Assembly (NCBI GenBank): GCA_025456495.1
Contig: JALOKO010000066.1
Coordinates: 1-11,198 of the forward strand
DNA: 11,198 bases
Origin: Bryobacterales bacterium
GTDB lineage: Bacteria > Acidobacteriota > Terriglobia > Bryobacterales > Bryobacteraceae
Direction of reading: 5' to 3'
Shown here: one piece after another, positions 1 to 6,673 of the stretch
Layout of the letters: each line of letters starts with the position of its first letter
How positions within the stretch are numbered: position 1 is the stretch's first letter
Program-made: the position numbers and the translations under genes
The notes under the pieces: generated by a model
Database searches by the model: none
What the model saw: the letters and a program-made list of their open reading frames with translations, nothing else
Told to the model about the DNA's origin: nothing

Positions 1-595
1 CAATCGTGCGCTGGACAAGCGGGTTGACCAGGATGATGTCTCCCAGCGTCTGGTTGTCAGCAGCGTCTACGAGCTTCCCTTCGGTAAGGGCCGCAAGTTC
101 CTGTCGGGTGCGCCCACGCTGGTTGACCTGGTATTGGGAGGCTGGCAGGTGAATGGCATCGGCACCTTCCAGACCGGTCGTCCTCTGATGGTGCGCGGCG
201 CCAATAACCTCACGGGCATCAACTTCCCTGACCTGGTGGCCGACCCCACCCTGCCTGCCAGTGAGCGTTCCGCGAACCGCTGGTTCAACACCGATGCCTT
301 CCGGAACCCAGCCGACTTCACCCTGGGCACCGCGCCCTTCACGCTGCCCTCCACCCGCGGCCCCGGCCTGACGGACGTCAGCTTCAGTCTCTTCAAGACC
401 TTCTCTTTCGCGGAACGCTTCCGCCTGGAGACCCGCTGGGAAATGTTCAATGCCCTCAACACGGTGAACCTGAACATGCCCAACACTACCTTCACTCCCA
501 ACCCACAGGGAGTGAATACCAATGCCGACTTTGGCCGGATCTTCAATTCGCTGGAGGCCCGGCGCATGCAGTTGGGCATCCGCTTGACGTTCTAG
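1..595 (+). CDS. TonB-dependent outer-membrane receptor, Oar-like, C-terminal part (5' end outside window)
   Basis: This is the last 197 or so residues of a much longer protein; the reading frame is open from base 2 and ends in TAG at 593-595. It encodes outer-membrane beta-barrel sequence: alternating aromatic/polar strands, the segment YELPFGKGRKFL followed by a GGWQVNGI strand, and a final strand ending in RLTF. A C-terminal phenylalanine is typical of BAM-assembled barrels. Phrases of this kind are characteristic of the large carboxypeptidase-regulatory-domain/TonB receptors abundant in Solibacter-like Acidobacteria. Such receptors import ligands across the outer membrane using TonB energy. 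The N-terminal regulatory domain, plug and TonB box are not in the window, so the ligand cannot be judged. The next gene follows after 20 bp on the same strand, which suggests the receptor supplies the substrate for the exported oxidoreductases downstream (inference). Confidence 0.88.
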   Translation, partial: NRALDKRVDQDDVSQRLVVSSVYELPFGKGRKFLSGAPTLVDLVLGGWQVNGIGTFQTGRPLMVRGANNLTGINFPDLVADPTLPASERSANRWFNTDAFRNPADFTLGTAPFTLPSTRGPGLTDVSFSLFKTFSFAERFRLETRWEMFNALNTVNLNMPNTTFTPNPQGVNTNADFGRIFNSLEARRMQLGIRLTF

Positions 596-615
596 TTGAG
601 GCAGAAGGAAACACC

Positions 616-2277
616 ATGAACCGGCGTGAATTTCACTCGCTGGTGGCAGCGGGGATGGCAGCATCCCCGCTGGCCGCCACTCCGGCCGCGGCTCAAGCGG
701 CCGGAGCAAATAACTCGGATCGATCGTTTGACTTCGTCGTCTACGGCGGCACCGCCGCTGGCGTCACCACCGCCGTCGCCGCCGCCCGCCAGTCACTCCG
801 CGTCGCCCTCTTGGAGCCTTTCCACCACGTTGGCGGCATGGTTACCGGCGGCCTTTCGGGCACGGATGTCGGCAAGCGCGAGGTGATCGGCGGGATGGCC
901 CTGGAGTTCTACCTCCGTTGCGGTCGTCGCTACGATATCCAGGAACACCTGCAGCAGATTGCCTGGATGCCGGAACCTCGCGTGGCCGAAAGCGTTTTCC
1001 ACGAGATGCTGTCCGCCGCCAACGTGCAGGTGTTCTACCAGCACCGCCTGCGCGAAAAGACCGGCGTGGAGCTAGCCAGTGGACGCATCCGCTCCATCAT
1101 CATGGAAAACGGCGCCCGCTTCAGCGCTCCTCTGTTCGCCGATTGCACCTACGAAGGCGACCTCATGGCCCAGTCCAAGGTCTCCTACACCTATGGGCGC
1201 GAAGGCGTGGCGGAATACGGCGAGAGCCTGGCCGGCGTCCGCGCCCACACGGAGCATCACCAGTTCCTCACCCCCATCAAGGCGCACGACGCCAACGGGA
1301 AGCTCTACCCCGAAATCAGTCCCGACCCCATGGGCAAGCCCGGGGATGGCGACAAAAAGGCGCAAGCCTACAACTTCCGCGTCATCGCCACCAACAATCC
1401 CATGTTGCGGATCCCCTGGCCAAAGCCCGCCAACTACGATCCGGCACGCTTCGAACTGCTTGCCCTCTACGTGCAGGGCGAAGTGAAGCGGCTCGGCCGC
1501 GCCCCCATCTTCAATGAGGTGGCGTTGTTCCGCCCGATTCCGAACCAGAAGATCGACATCAATAACCGGGGAGGCTTCTCGTCGGATTACATCGGCAAGA
1601 ACTGGGACTATCCCGACGGCGACTACGCCACGCGCGCCCGCATCTGGCAGGACCACATCGATTACCAGCAAGGCCTTTACTACTTCCTGGCTACCGATGA
1701 GCGCATCCCCGCCTCGTTGCGTATGGACGTGCAAAGCTGGGGCCTTTGCAGGGACGAGTACGAAGACACCGGCTATTGGCCGCACCAGCTTTATGTGCGG
1801 GAAGCGCGGCGCATGGTGGGCGAGTTCGTCGTCACCCAGAAAGACCTCCAGACCGAAGTCACCAAGCCGGATTGGATCGGCATGGGCAGCTACAACAGCG
1901 ACAGCCACAACATCCAGCGCATCGTCAACGCGCAGGGTTTCGTTGAAAACGAAGGCGACGTGCAGGTGGCGGTCACTCCCTATCAGATCCCGTATCGGGT
2001 GATGCTGCCCAAGCGCGAGCAGTGCAGCAACCTACTGGTGCCAGTGCCGTTCTCAGCCACTCACATCGCCTTCGCCTCTCTGCGCATGGAGCCTCAGTGG
2101 ATGAGCATCGGCCATGCCGCGGGCATCGCCGCCAGCATGGCGCTGAAAGCCCAGCGGCCTCCCCATGAAATCGACGTGAAGCAATTGCAGCAGACCCTGG
2201 TGGAGCAGGGCGCGGTGTGGGAATACGCCGTCTCCCCGCAGAACAGCGCCATCAGCAAGTTGCAGCGACTGCTTTAG
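616..2277 (+). CDS. Exported FAD-dependent oxidoreductase (PF12831-type), first of a tandem pair
   Basis: The product has 553 residues. The start is supported by AGAAGGA at 603-609, 6 bp before ATG. The N-terminus begins MNRREF and continues into an alanine-rich hydrophobic stretch ending AQA near residue 28: a twin-arginine-like leader, expected for a flavoprotein folded with FAD before export. After it comes a Rossmann dinucleotide-binding segment, DFVVYGGTAAG (about residues 39-49), ending at an acidic residue after the second strand (LLEP). Further FAD-family signatures are GGMVTGGLSGTD (73-84), FADCTYEGDLMA (174-185) and a C-terminal GHAAGIAASMAL (499-510) that resembles the FAD-contacting GxAAGxAAA helix of this family. 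Family members are often annotated only as FAD-dependent oxidoreductase, and the substrate is unknown. It sits 20 bp after the receptor gene and 56 bp before its paralogue, so one operon is likely. The periplasmic location is inferred from the leader. Confidence 0.9.
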   Translation: MNRREFHSLVAAGMAASPLAATPAAAQAAGANNSDRSFDFVVYGGTAAGVTTAVAAARQSLRVALLEPFHHVGGMVTGGLSGTDVGKREVIGGMALEFYLRCGRRYDIQEHLQQIAWMPEPRVAESVFHEMLSAANVQVFYQHRLREKTGVELASGRIRSIIMENGARFSAPLFADCTYEGDLMAQSKVSYTYGREGVAEYGESLAGVRAHTEHHQFLTPIKAHDANGKLYPEISPDPMGKPGDGDKKAQAYNFRVIATNNPMLRIPWPKPANYDPARFELLALYVQGEVKRLGRAPIFNEVALFRPIPNQKIDINNRGGFSSDYIGKNWDYPDGDYATRARIWQDHIDYQQGLYYFLATDERIPASLRMDVQSWGLCRDEYEDTGYWPHQLYVREARRMVGEFVVTQKDLQTEVTKPDWIGMGSYNSDSHNIQRIVNAQGFVENEGDVQVAVTPYQIPYRVMLPKREQCSNLLVPVPFSATHIAFASLRMEPQWMSIGHAAGIAASMALKAQRPPHEIDVKQLQQTLVEQGAVWEYAVSPQNSAISKLQRLL

Positions 2278-2333
2278 CGGCATTCCCCCCGGCCTGCACC
2301 GCCTTGAACCACCAACACACCGGAGACCCTTCG

Positions 2334-4013
2334 ATGAACCGACGCGACTTCGCCAGATCCGTGGCAGCCTCTGCTTCCGTGCCCCTCGCGGCCGCTGCCC
2401 AAACGCCAGCAACTCCCGCGCCTTCCAGCTTCGATCTGATCGTTTACGGCGGCACTGCCGGCGGTGTGATGACCGCCGTCGCCGCGGCTCGCCATGGCCT
2501 GAAGGTGCTTCTGCTGGAGCCCCGCGACCACCTTGGAGGCATGGTTACTGGTGGACTCTCCCGCACGGATATCGGCCGACGCGAAGTGTTGGGCGGCTTG
2601 GCCCTGGAGTTCTACGCTCGCGTGGGCATGCGCTATGACATGAAGCGCTTCAACAACCGCGTGGCATGGTTCCATGAGCCCCACGTGGGCGAAAGCGTTC
2701 TTCGGGAGATGCTGTGGGAAGAGGGCGTCACGGTGCTCTTCCGCCATCCCCTGCGCGAACAGACAGGAGTGGAGAAGTCCGGCGGAAAGCTAAGCGCGGT
2801 CATCACAGAAAACGGCGCGCGTTTCGCCGGAAAGGTCTTCGCCGATTGCAGCTATGAAGGCGACCTCATGGCCCAGGCGGGCATCACCTACACAGTGGGC
2901 CGCGAGCCCGTCAGCCAGTACAACGAAAGTCTGGCCGGTGTCCGCGACCGCACCCCCAAGCATCAGTTCCTGGTGGATATCCCCGCCCGGAACGCCAGCG
3001 GCGCCCTCCACCCGGAGATCTCCCCTGACCCCGTCTCCAAACCCGGTTCCGGCGACAAGAAGGTCCAGGCCTACAACTTCCGCATCATCGCCACCAACGA
3101 CCCCAACAACCGCGTTCCCTGGCCCCAACCCGCAGGCTACAATCCCGCCCGCTATGAACTGCTGGCTCTGCTGCTGGAGGCCGAACGCAAGCGCCTGGGT
3201 CGCCCGCAGATCTTCCACGAACTTACGCTGATTGCCCCCATCCCCAACCGCAAAGCGGACTTCAACAACCAAGGCCCTTTCTCCACTGACTATATCGGCA
3301 GGAACTACGACTACCCCGACGCCAACTACGCCCGACGCACCGAAATCTGGGACGACCACGTTCGCTACGTCCAGGGCTACTACTTCTTCCTGGCCAACGA
3401 CCCCCGCGTTCCCGATACCCTCCAGCGCGAAGTCCGCCAATGGGGCCTCTGCCGCGATGAGTACGCAGACACCGCCCACTGGCCCCACCAGTTGTATGTC
3501 CGCGAGGCCCGTCGCATGGTGGGCGAGTATGTCATGGTGCAGAAGGACCTGCAGACTGACCTGAAGAAGCCCGACGTCATCGGCATGGGCAGCTACAACA
3601 GCGACAGCCATAACATCCAGCGCATCGTGAACGCCAAGGGTTTTGTTGAGAACGAAGGCGACATGCAGGTGCCCGTATCGCCCTATCAGATGGCATACCG
3701 AATGCTGCTGCCGAAGCGAACCGAATGCACCAATCTGCTGGTGCCGGTCCCCTTCTCAGCCAGCCACGTGGCCTATTCCTCGCTGCGCATGGAGCCCCAG
3801 TACATGATCATCGGCCATGCCGCCGGGGTGGCCGCCAGCATGGCCTTGGCCGCCAACAAACCAGTGCAGGAAATCGACGTCAAGAAGCTCCAAGCCACGC
3901 TGCTGGCTGAAGCCGCCGTCTTCGATTACGTCCAAAGCCCGCAGGACGCCGCCCACCGCATGATCCGGCAGAAGCTGCAGCCCAAAGGCCCTTACTCGTT
4001 CAATTGGGAATGA
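2334..4013 (+). CDS. Exported FAD-dependent oxidoreductase (PF12831-type), second of the tandem pair
   Basis: The product has 559 residues. The frame stays open back to an ATG at 2217 inside the preceding gene, but ATG 2334 is chosen for three reasons: it restores the leader MNRRDF that matches the paralogue's MNRREF, it has GGAG at 2322-2325 with 8 bp spacing, and it avoids a 61-bp overlap. A twin-arginine-like leader runs to about residue 23. The dinucleotide-binding segment is DLIVYGGTAGG (34-44), then LLEP, GGMVTGGLSRTD (68-79), FADCSYEGDLMA (169-180) and GHAAGVAASMAL (494-505). The protein aligns with its upstream neighbour over the whole length with few gaps and long identical blocks, so this is a tandem duplication. 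Compared with the paralogue it has a C-terminal extension of about ten residues ending FNWE. Substrate unknown; probably co-transcribed with the receptor. The last 22 bp overlap the convergent minus-strand gene. Confidence 0.9.
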   Translation: MNRRDFARSVAASASVPLAAAAQTPATPAPSSFDLIVYGGTAGGVMTAVAAARHGLKVLLLEPRDHLGGMVTGGLSRTDIGRREVLGGLALEFYARVGMRYDMKRFNNRVAWFHEPHVGESVLREMLWEEGVTVLFRHPLREQTGVEKSGGKLSAVITENGARFAGKVFADCSYEGDLMAQAGITYTVGREPVSQYNESLAGVRDRTPKHQFLVDIPARNASGALHPEISPDPVSKPGSGDKKVQAYNFRIIATNDPNNRVPWPQPAGYNPARYELLALLLEAERKRLGRPQIFHELTLIAPIPNRKADFNNQGPFSTDYIGRNYDYPDANYARRTEIWDDHVRYVQGYYFFLANDPRVPDTLQREVRQWGLCRDEYADTAHWPHQLYVREARRMVGEYVMVQKDLQTDLKKPDVIGMGSYNSDSHNIQRIVNAKGFVENEGDMQVPVSPYQMAYRMLLPKRTECTNLLVPVPFSASHVAYSSLRMEPQYMIIGHAAGVAASMALAANKPVQEIDVKKLQATLLAEAAVFDYVQSPQDAAHRMIRQKLQPKGPYSFNWE

Positions 4014-4588
4014 GCGGCGTTTCCCGCCGCTTCCCCTTCCCTCCACGTGGCCACTCCCACCCGCCGCACGTTCAGCGGCAGCATTGCCAGCAGGTTCACC
4101 AGCGTCGTATTGACGGCGATGGCGGCCAGCGCTACCGGAAGCTTTGGGTGCTCAGGGCGCGCGAAGACAAGGCCCCAACCCAGCGCGATGTTGGCGCAGT
4201 CCCACAGGAATGGGATCCAGAACACGCGCCAGGACAGCACGAAGGTCTGTCGGTGCTGCGCTCTGCGGGCGGTTGTTCCCTTGCCGCCTGCCAAAGACCG
4301 CGCCTGGTAACTGGGAACACTGCGCACCGGCTTGCCGTGAACACTGCGGGACAGCCAGCCCACCGCCATCGGGTAGCACACCAACAGGTTCATCCCCAGG
4401 TAGGCGGGAACGAAAAACAGGGGCTTGGCGACGTCCGAAGCGGCCATCGCCTCCCATAGAATCGGGTAGCGCAACCCCACCATCGCAAAGGGCCCCAGCA
4501 GCAGGGCCGCCATCAGCCCCACCAGCACCGCGTGCCGCCACCAGAGACGCCACGCCACGCGCAGCAGGTCCACGTAGGGCGTCTCCAT
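3992..4588 (-). CDS. Four-helix integral membrane protein of unknown function
   Basis: The product has 198 residues and I do not recognise the family. Hydrophobic segments are visible at about 18-40, 56-79, 116-142 and 149-172, which suggests four transmembrane helices. A basic, polar loop lies between helices 2 and 3 (about 80-115, with KGTTARRAQHR), and a short charged tail follows helix 4. The start ATG lies 6 bp beyond the nth stop codon on the same strand. The only Shine-Dalgarno-like sequence, AGAGGA, sits within the end of nth at a rather long spacing (about 11 nt), so translation may depend on coupling to nth. The 3' end overlaps the convergent oxidoreductase gene by 22 bp. Nothing in the sequence suggests a role in DNA repair, and the operon link may be only organisational. 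Confidence 0.7.
   Translation of the reverse strand: METPYVDLLRVAWRLWWRHAVLVGLMAALLLGPFAMVGLRYPILWEAMAASDVAKPLFFVPAYLGMNLLVCYPMAVGWLSRSVHGKPVRSVPSYQARSLAGGKGTTARRAQHRQTFVLSWRVFWIPFLWDCANIALGWGLVFARPEHPKLPVALAAIAVNTTLVNLLAMLPLNVRRVGVATWREGEAAGNAAHSQLNE
4013..4031 (+). terminator. Hairpin at the end of the oxidoreductase operon
   Basis: A 7-bp perfect stem, AGCGGCG (4013-4019) paired with CGCCGCT (4025-4031), with a 5-base TTTCC loop, starts at the last base of the stop codon. The following bases are pyrimidine-rich (TCCCCTTCCCTCC) rather than a pure T run, so intrinsic termination may be partial. It lies inside the 3' end of the convergent gene. Confidence 0.45.
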
Positions 4589-4594
4589 CGTGGG

Positions 4595-5392
4595 TCAGTT
4601 CCTCTTGGTCGCTCGCGACGCTGGCTTCGCCTGCTTCGGCGCAGGCAAACTCTGCTCCACATGCAGTTCCGCGCTGGTCTTGTCAGCGGCAAAGCAAAGC
4701 GCATCCAGCGGGCAGGCCGGACAGTTCGGTTTCCTCGCCATACAGCGTGCGCGTCCATGCAGAATCAACTGGTGCGAGAAATCGATCCACCGCTCCCGCG
4801 GCAGTATGCGCATCAGGTCCCGCTCAATCTTCACCGGATCTGTTTCGCGCGTCAGCCCCAGCCGGCGCGCAATCCGCTGTACGTGCGTATCCACCACCAC
4901 GCCCGTCGCAATGCCATAGCCGCTGCCCGCCACCACGTTGGCTGTTTTCCTCGCCGCCCCGGGGATGGTCAGCAGTTCTTCCATCGTGCGCGGCACCTCG
5001 CCCTGGAAGCGCTCAAGAACCACCTGCGCGGCCCCCACAATGTTCTTGGCTTTGTTGTTGAAGAAGCCCGTCGAGCGTACGATGCGCGCAACGTCCTCCA
5101 CCTTCGCCCCGGCCATTGCCTCTACGGTAGGGTAGGCCCGGAACAACTCCGGCGTCACCATGTTCACACGCTCATCGGTGCATTGCGCTGACAGGATGGT
5201 GGCCACCAGCAGCTCAAAGGGATTGCGATGGTCTAGGGCGCACTTGGGGTTGGGGTGCAGTTCCTGCAGCAGGTCCAGGATCTGTTGCAGCCGCACGTCA
5301 CGTTCGGCCTTCGTGCGCGGCTGCCGACCCACTGGCTTGCGTTCCGCCACCGGGGCCGATTTCCGCCTGATCGCATCCGGGGAGACAGACAT
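4595..5392 (-). CDS. nth: Endonuclease III (DNA glycosylase/AP lyase)
   Basis: The product is 265 residues from the chosen start and removes oxidised pyrimidines in base-excision repair. The family core is present: LLVATILSAQCTD (62-74), a helix-hairpin-helix IPGAARKTANVV (143-154) with the catalytic lysine at 149, and VVDTH with the catalytic aspartate at 168. The C-terminal iron-sulphur motif C-x6-C-x2-C-x5-C is complete (Cys 217, 224, 227, 233). The frame is open 15 codons further upstream to an ATG at 5437, but ATG 5392 has a strong AAGGAG (5402-5407) with 9-nt spacing, while the earlier ATG has no good site. Compared with the roughly 211-residue E. coli enzyme it has a basic N-terminal extension of about 30 residues and a lysine/alanine-rich C-terminal tail of about 30. 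It is probably the first gene of a two-gene unit with the membrane-protein gene. Confidence 0.96.
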   Translation of the reverse strand: MSVSPDAIRRKSAPVAERKPVGRQPRTKAERDVRLQQILDLLQELHPNPKCALDHRNPFELLVATILSAQCTDERVNMVTPELFRAYPTVEAMAGAKVEDVARIVRSTGFFNNKAKNIVGAAQVVLERFQGEVPRTMEELLTIPGAARKTANVVAGSGYGIATGVVVDTHVQRIARRLGLTRETDPVKIERDLMRILPRERWIDFSHQLILHGRARCMARKPNCPACPLDALCFAADKTSAELHVEQSLPAPKQAKPASRATKRN

Positions 5393-5401
5393 TGAAGCGT
5401 G

Positions 5402-5407
5402 CTCCTT
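5402..5407 (-). promoter_or_regulatory. Ribosome binding site that decides the nth start
   Basis: On the minus strand the sequence reads AAGGAG, 9 nt before ATG at 5392. The alternative in-frame ATG at 5437 lacks a comparable site, so this motif favours the shorter nth product. Confidence 0.75.
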
Positions 5408-5491
5408 CGCGGTTGTGGACGATCGAGGGCGGGGCATGCGGCGGTCCTGGACCTCTATCCTAGCATTCCCAGGCGGACGCTTCGCAGTCGC

Positions 5492-5544
5492 ATAGCCGCG
5501 TATCGAATAGCCGCGTATCGAATAGCCACGTATCGAACAGCCGC
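5492..5544. repeat. 15-bp tandem repeat in the nth upstream region
   Basis: The 15-mer ATAGCCGCGTATCGA occurs head to tail at 5492-5506, 5507-5521 and 5522-5536 (the third copy has one change, G to A), followed by a partial copy at 5537-5544. A more diverged piece, CGTATCGGACGGCCGC, follows at 5559-5574. The array lies about 100 bp upstream of the nth start and downstream of the zinc-ribbon gene. No gene covers it. Confidence 0.85.
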
Positions 5545-5592
5545 CTGCTGGGCGGTTCCGTATCGGACGGCCGCTTCGGCGGCGTTCGGCCG
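5541..5592 (-). terminator. GC-rich hairpins after the zinc-ribbon membrane-protein gene
   Basis: Two compact hairpins are visible. One is CCGCC/GGCGG (5541-5545 with 5551-5555), loop of 5. The other is GCCGC/GCGGC (5570-5574 with 5579-5583), closing a TTCG loop; an alternative outer pairing is CGGCCG at 5568-5573 with 5587-5592. They lie 20-70 bp past the stop of the minus-strand gene at 5612 and could end its transcript before nth. There is no T run, so this is tentative. Confidence 0.35.
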
Positions 5593-5611
5593 CGAAAGCC
5601 GAGTACCCCCA

Positions 5612-6478
5612 TCACTGGGCCGGTTCGCTAATCACCAGGTCTGTCCGCACCAGGTTGCCGTCGGGCAGTTCGTACGGCTTCAGCGTCTTGTTCAGCGGAG
5701 CCTGCATCTCGCGGCTTTCATAGGGGCCTAGCGCGACGTCCTTCAAGTCGAAACTCACCATGGGGGTCTCATCCGCCGCCGCATCCTTGGGGCGCACATG
5801 GACAGTGCCACTGAAGGTGGGTGTCTGCGCCGCGCCTCCGTTCACAATCACAAAGCGGGCTTCCATCTGTTTGTTCTTGCCCGGCACAAAGCGCAACGCC
5901 GTCACGCTGAGGACGCGGTTCAACCGGTGTCCCCCGGCATTGCCGCCAGGACCCACCATATTGGTGGACGCCCCCAAGGCGCCCTTTGACTGGTCGTAAT
6001 ACTTGAACCCGGCATAGCCCAAGGCCAGGAATACCACCGCCGCCAGCAGCGTCACCAGGAACGGGTTCATGGGACGGCTGCCGTCAGCATTTGCGTTCAC
6101 CGCGCCCGTCCGTAGTTCGTTGATGGGCGTCAGGCTGGCGCCCGCTGAGCCTCCATCCGGGGGCGTAGCCTCATAGGAAATCGCCGCCGCTGCGGGCCGG
6201 AAGCGGGACCCTTCGGCGTTCTCCTGCGCCGCACCCGGCCGGGGTGGGGCCACTGTGGCGCCGGAAAGATACGTCGCCCCCGTGTAGGTGCCGCCGCTCA
6301 TCGTGCCGCCTTCAATCTGCATCAGGTTTTTGACGATGGGCGAGGTGGCTTCCACCCGCGCTGGACCCGTCTGCTTCAGGTAGGCCTTTTGCTTGTCGTA
6401 CTCCGGGCACCATTCCGGGCAGCCATCGTATTGGGGTGGGATTTCTTTTCCGCACTTCGGACAAATCCAAGCAAACAT
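5612..6478 (-). CDS. Zinc-ribbon, single-pass membrane protein with C-terminal extracytoplasmic domain
   Basis: The product has 288 residues. The frame opens earlier (ATG 6550), but ATG 6478 is chosen because GGGAGG at 6487-6492 lies 8 nt before it and it places a zinc ribbon at the N-terminus. Cysteines 6, 9, 20 and 24 (CPKC...CPEWC) form a plausible metal site; the second knuckle is C-x3-C rather than the usual C-x2-C. A glycine/threonine-rich and low-complexity linker follows (about 55-135), then one transmembrane helix (about 138-158, LLAAVVFLALGYAGF). The C-terminal domain (about 185-288) is beta-rich by eye (ARFVIVNGG, FSGTVHVRP, VRTDLVIS) and resembles a small Ig-like or FxLYD-type fold, which I cannot confirm. 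The likely topology is a cytoplasmic ribbon with the C-terminal domain outside. Function unknown. Convergence and spacing suggest a separate transcription unit from nth. Confidence 0.78.
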   Translation of the reverse strand: MFAWICPKCGKEIPPQYDGCPEWCPEYDKQKAYLKQTGPARVEATSPIVKNLMQIEGGTMSGGTYTGATYLSGATVAPPRPGAAQENAEGSRFRPAAAAISYEATPPDGGSAGASLTPINELRTGAVNANADGSRPMNPFLVTLLAAVVFLALGYAGFKYYDQSKGALGASTNMVGPGGNAGGHRLNRVLSVTALRFVPGKNKQMEARFVIVNGGAAQTPTFSGTVHVRPKDAAADETPMVSFDLKDVALGPYESREMQAPLNKTLKPYELPDGNLVRTDLVISEPAQ

Positions 6479-6486
6479 CCAACCAG

Positions 6487-6492
6487 CCTCCC
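6487..6492 (-). promoter_or_regulatory. Ribosome binding site that decides the zinc-ribbon gene start
   Basis: The minus strand reads GGGAGG, 8 nt before ATG 6478. It argues against the upstream in-frame ATG at 6550, whose extra 24 residues show no conserved character. Confidence 0.7.
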
Positions 6493-6624
6493 GCGATCTT
6501 GCGCTTCCAAGCAAGGGGATCCTCGGGCAACCTGCCTGGAACCCCACCACCTGTATGATGCCCGTCTCCGCCTTTTAGGATACAGCCAAACGATAAATCC
6601 CGACAGGGCAAGTTGTTACGGGGC

Positions 6625-6666
6625 GCAGACTGGTTCCGGCACGCGGACTGGTTCCGGCGCCCGGAC
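6625..6666. repeat. 18-bp tandem repeat downstream of the peptidase gene
   Basis: Two 18-bp units, GCAGACTGGTTCCGGCAC (6625-6642) and GCGGACTGGTTCCGGCGC (6643-6660), differ at two positions, and a 6-base remnant follows (6661-6666). The array ends 7 bp before the peptidase stop codon on the minus strand, in the 195-bp gap between the peptidase and the zinc-ribbon gene. No other clear feature is visible in that gap. Confidence 0.8.
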
Positions 6667-6673
6667 AAACATC

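Noticed and set aside
2217..2333. N-terminal extension of the second oxidoreductase from ATG 2217
   Set aside because: It overlaps the first gene by 61 bp, puts 39 residues before the twin-arginine leader, and the ATG at 2334 has a better ribosome site.
1072..3611. Long minus-strand open frames (1072-1908 and 2790-3611) opposite the two oxidoreductases, both beginning MAVAVVAAHAD
   Set aside because: They lie in equivalent positions of two homologous genes, so their similarity follows from the sense proteins. GC-rich codon bias keeps the antisense frame open; no ribosome site or recognisable domain was seen.
4973..4993. Unusual helix-hairpin-helix (GAARK instead of GVGRK) in endonuclease III as a sign of lost function
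   Set aside because: Alanine at the second position is common in bacterial homologues, and the catalytic lysine, aspartate and all four cluster cysteines are present.
5492..5544. CRISPR array
   Set aside because: Units of 15 bp are directly adjacent with no spacers, and no cas gene is present.
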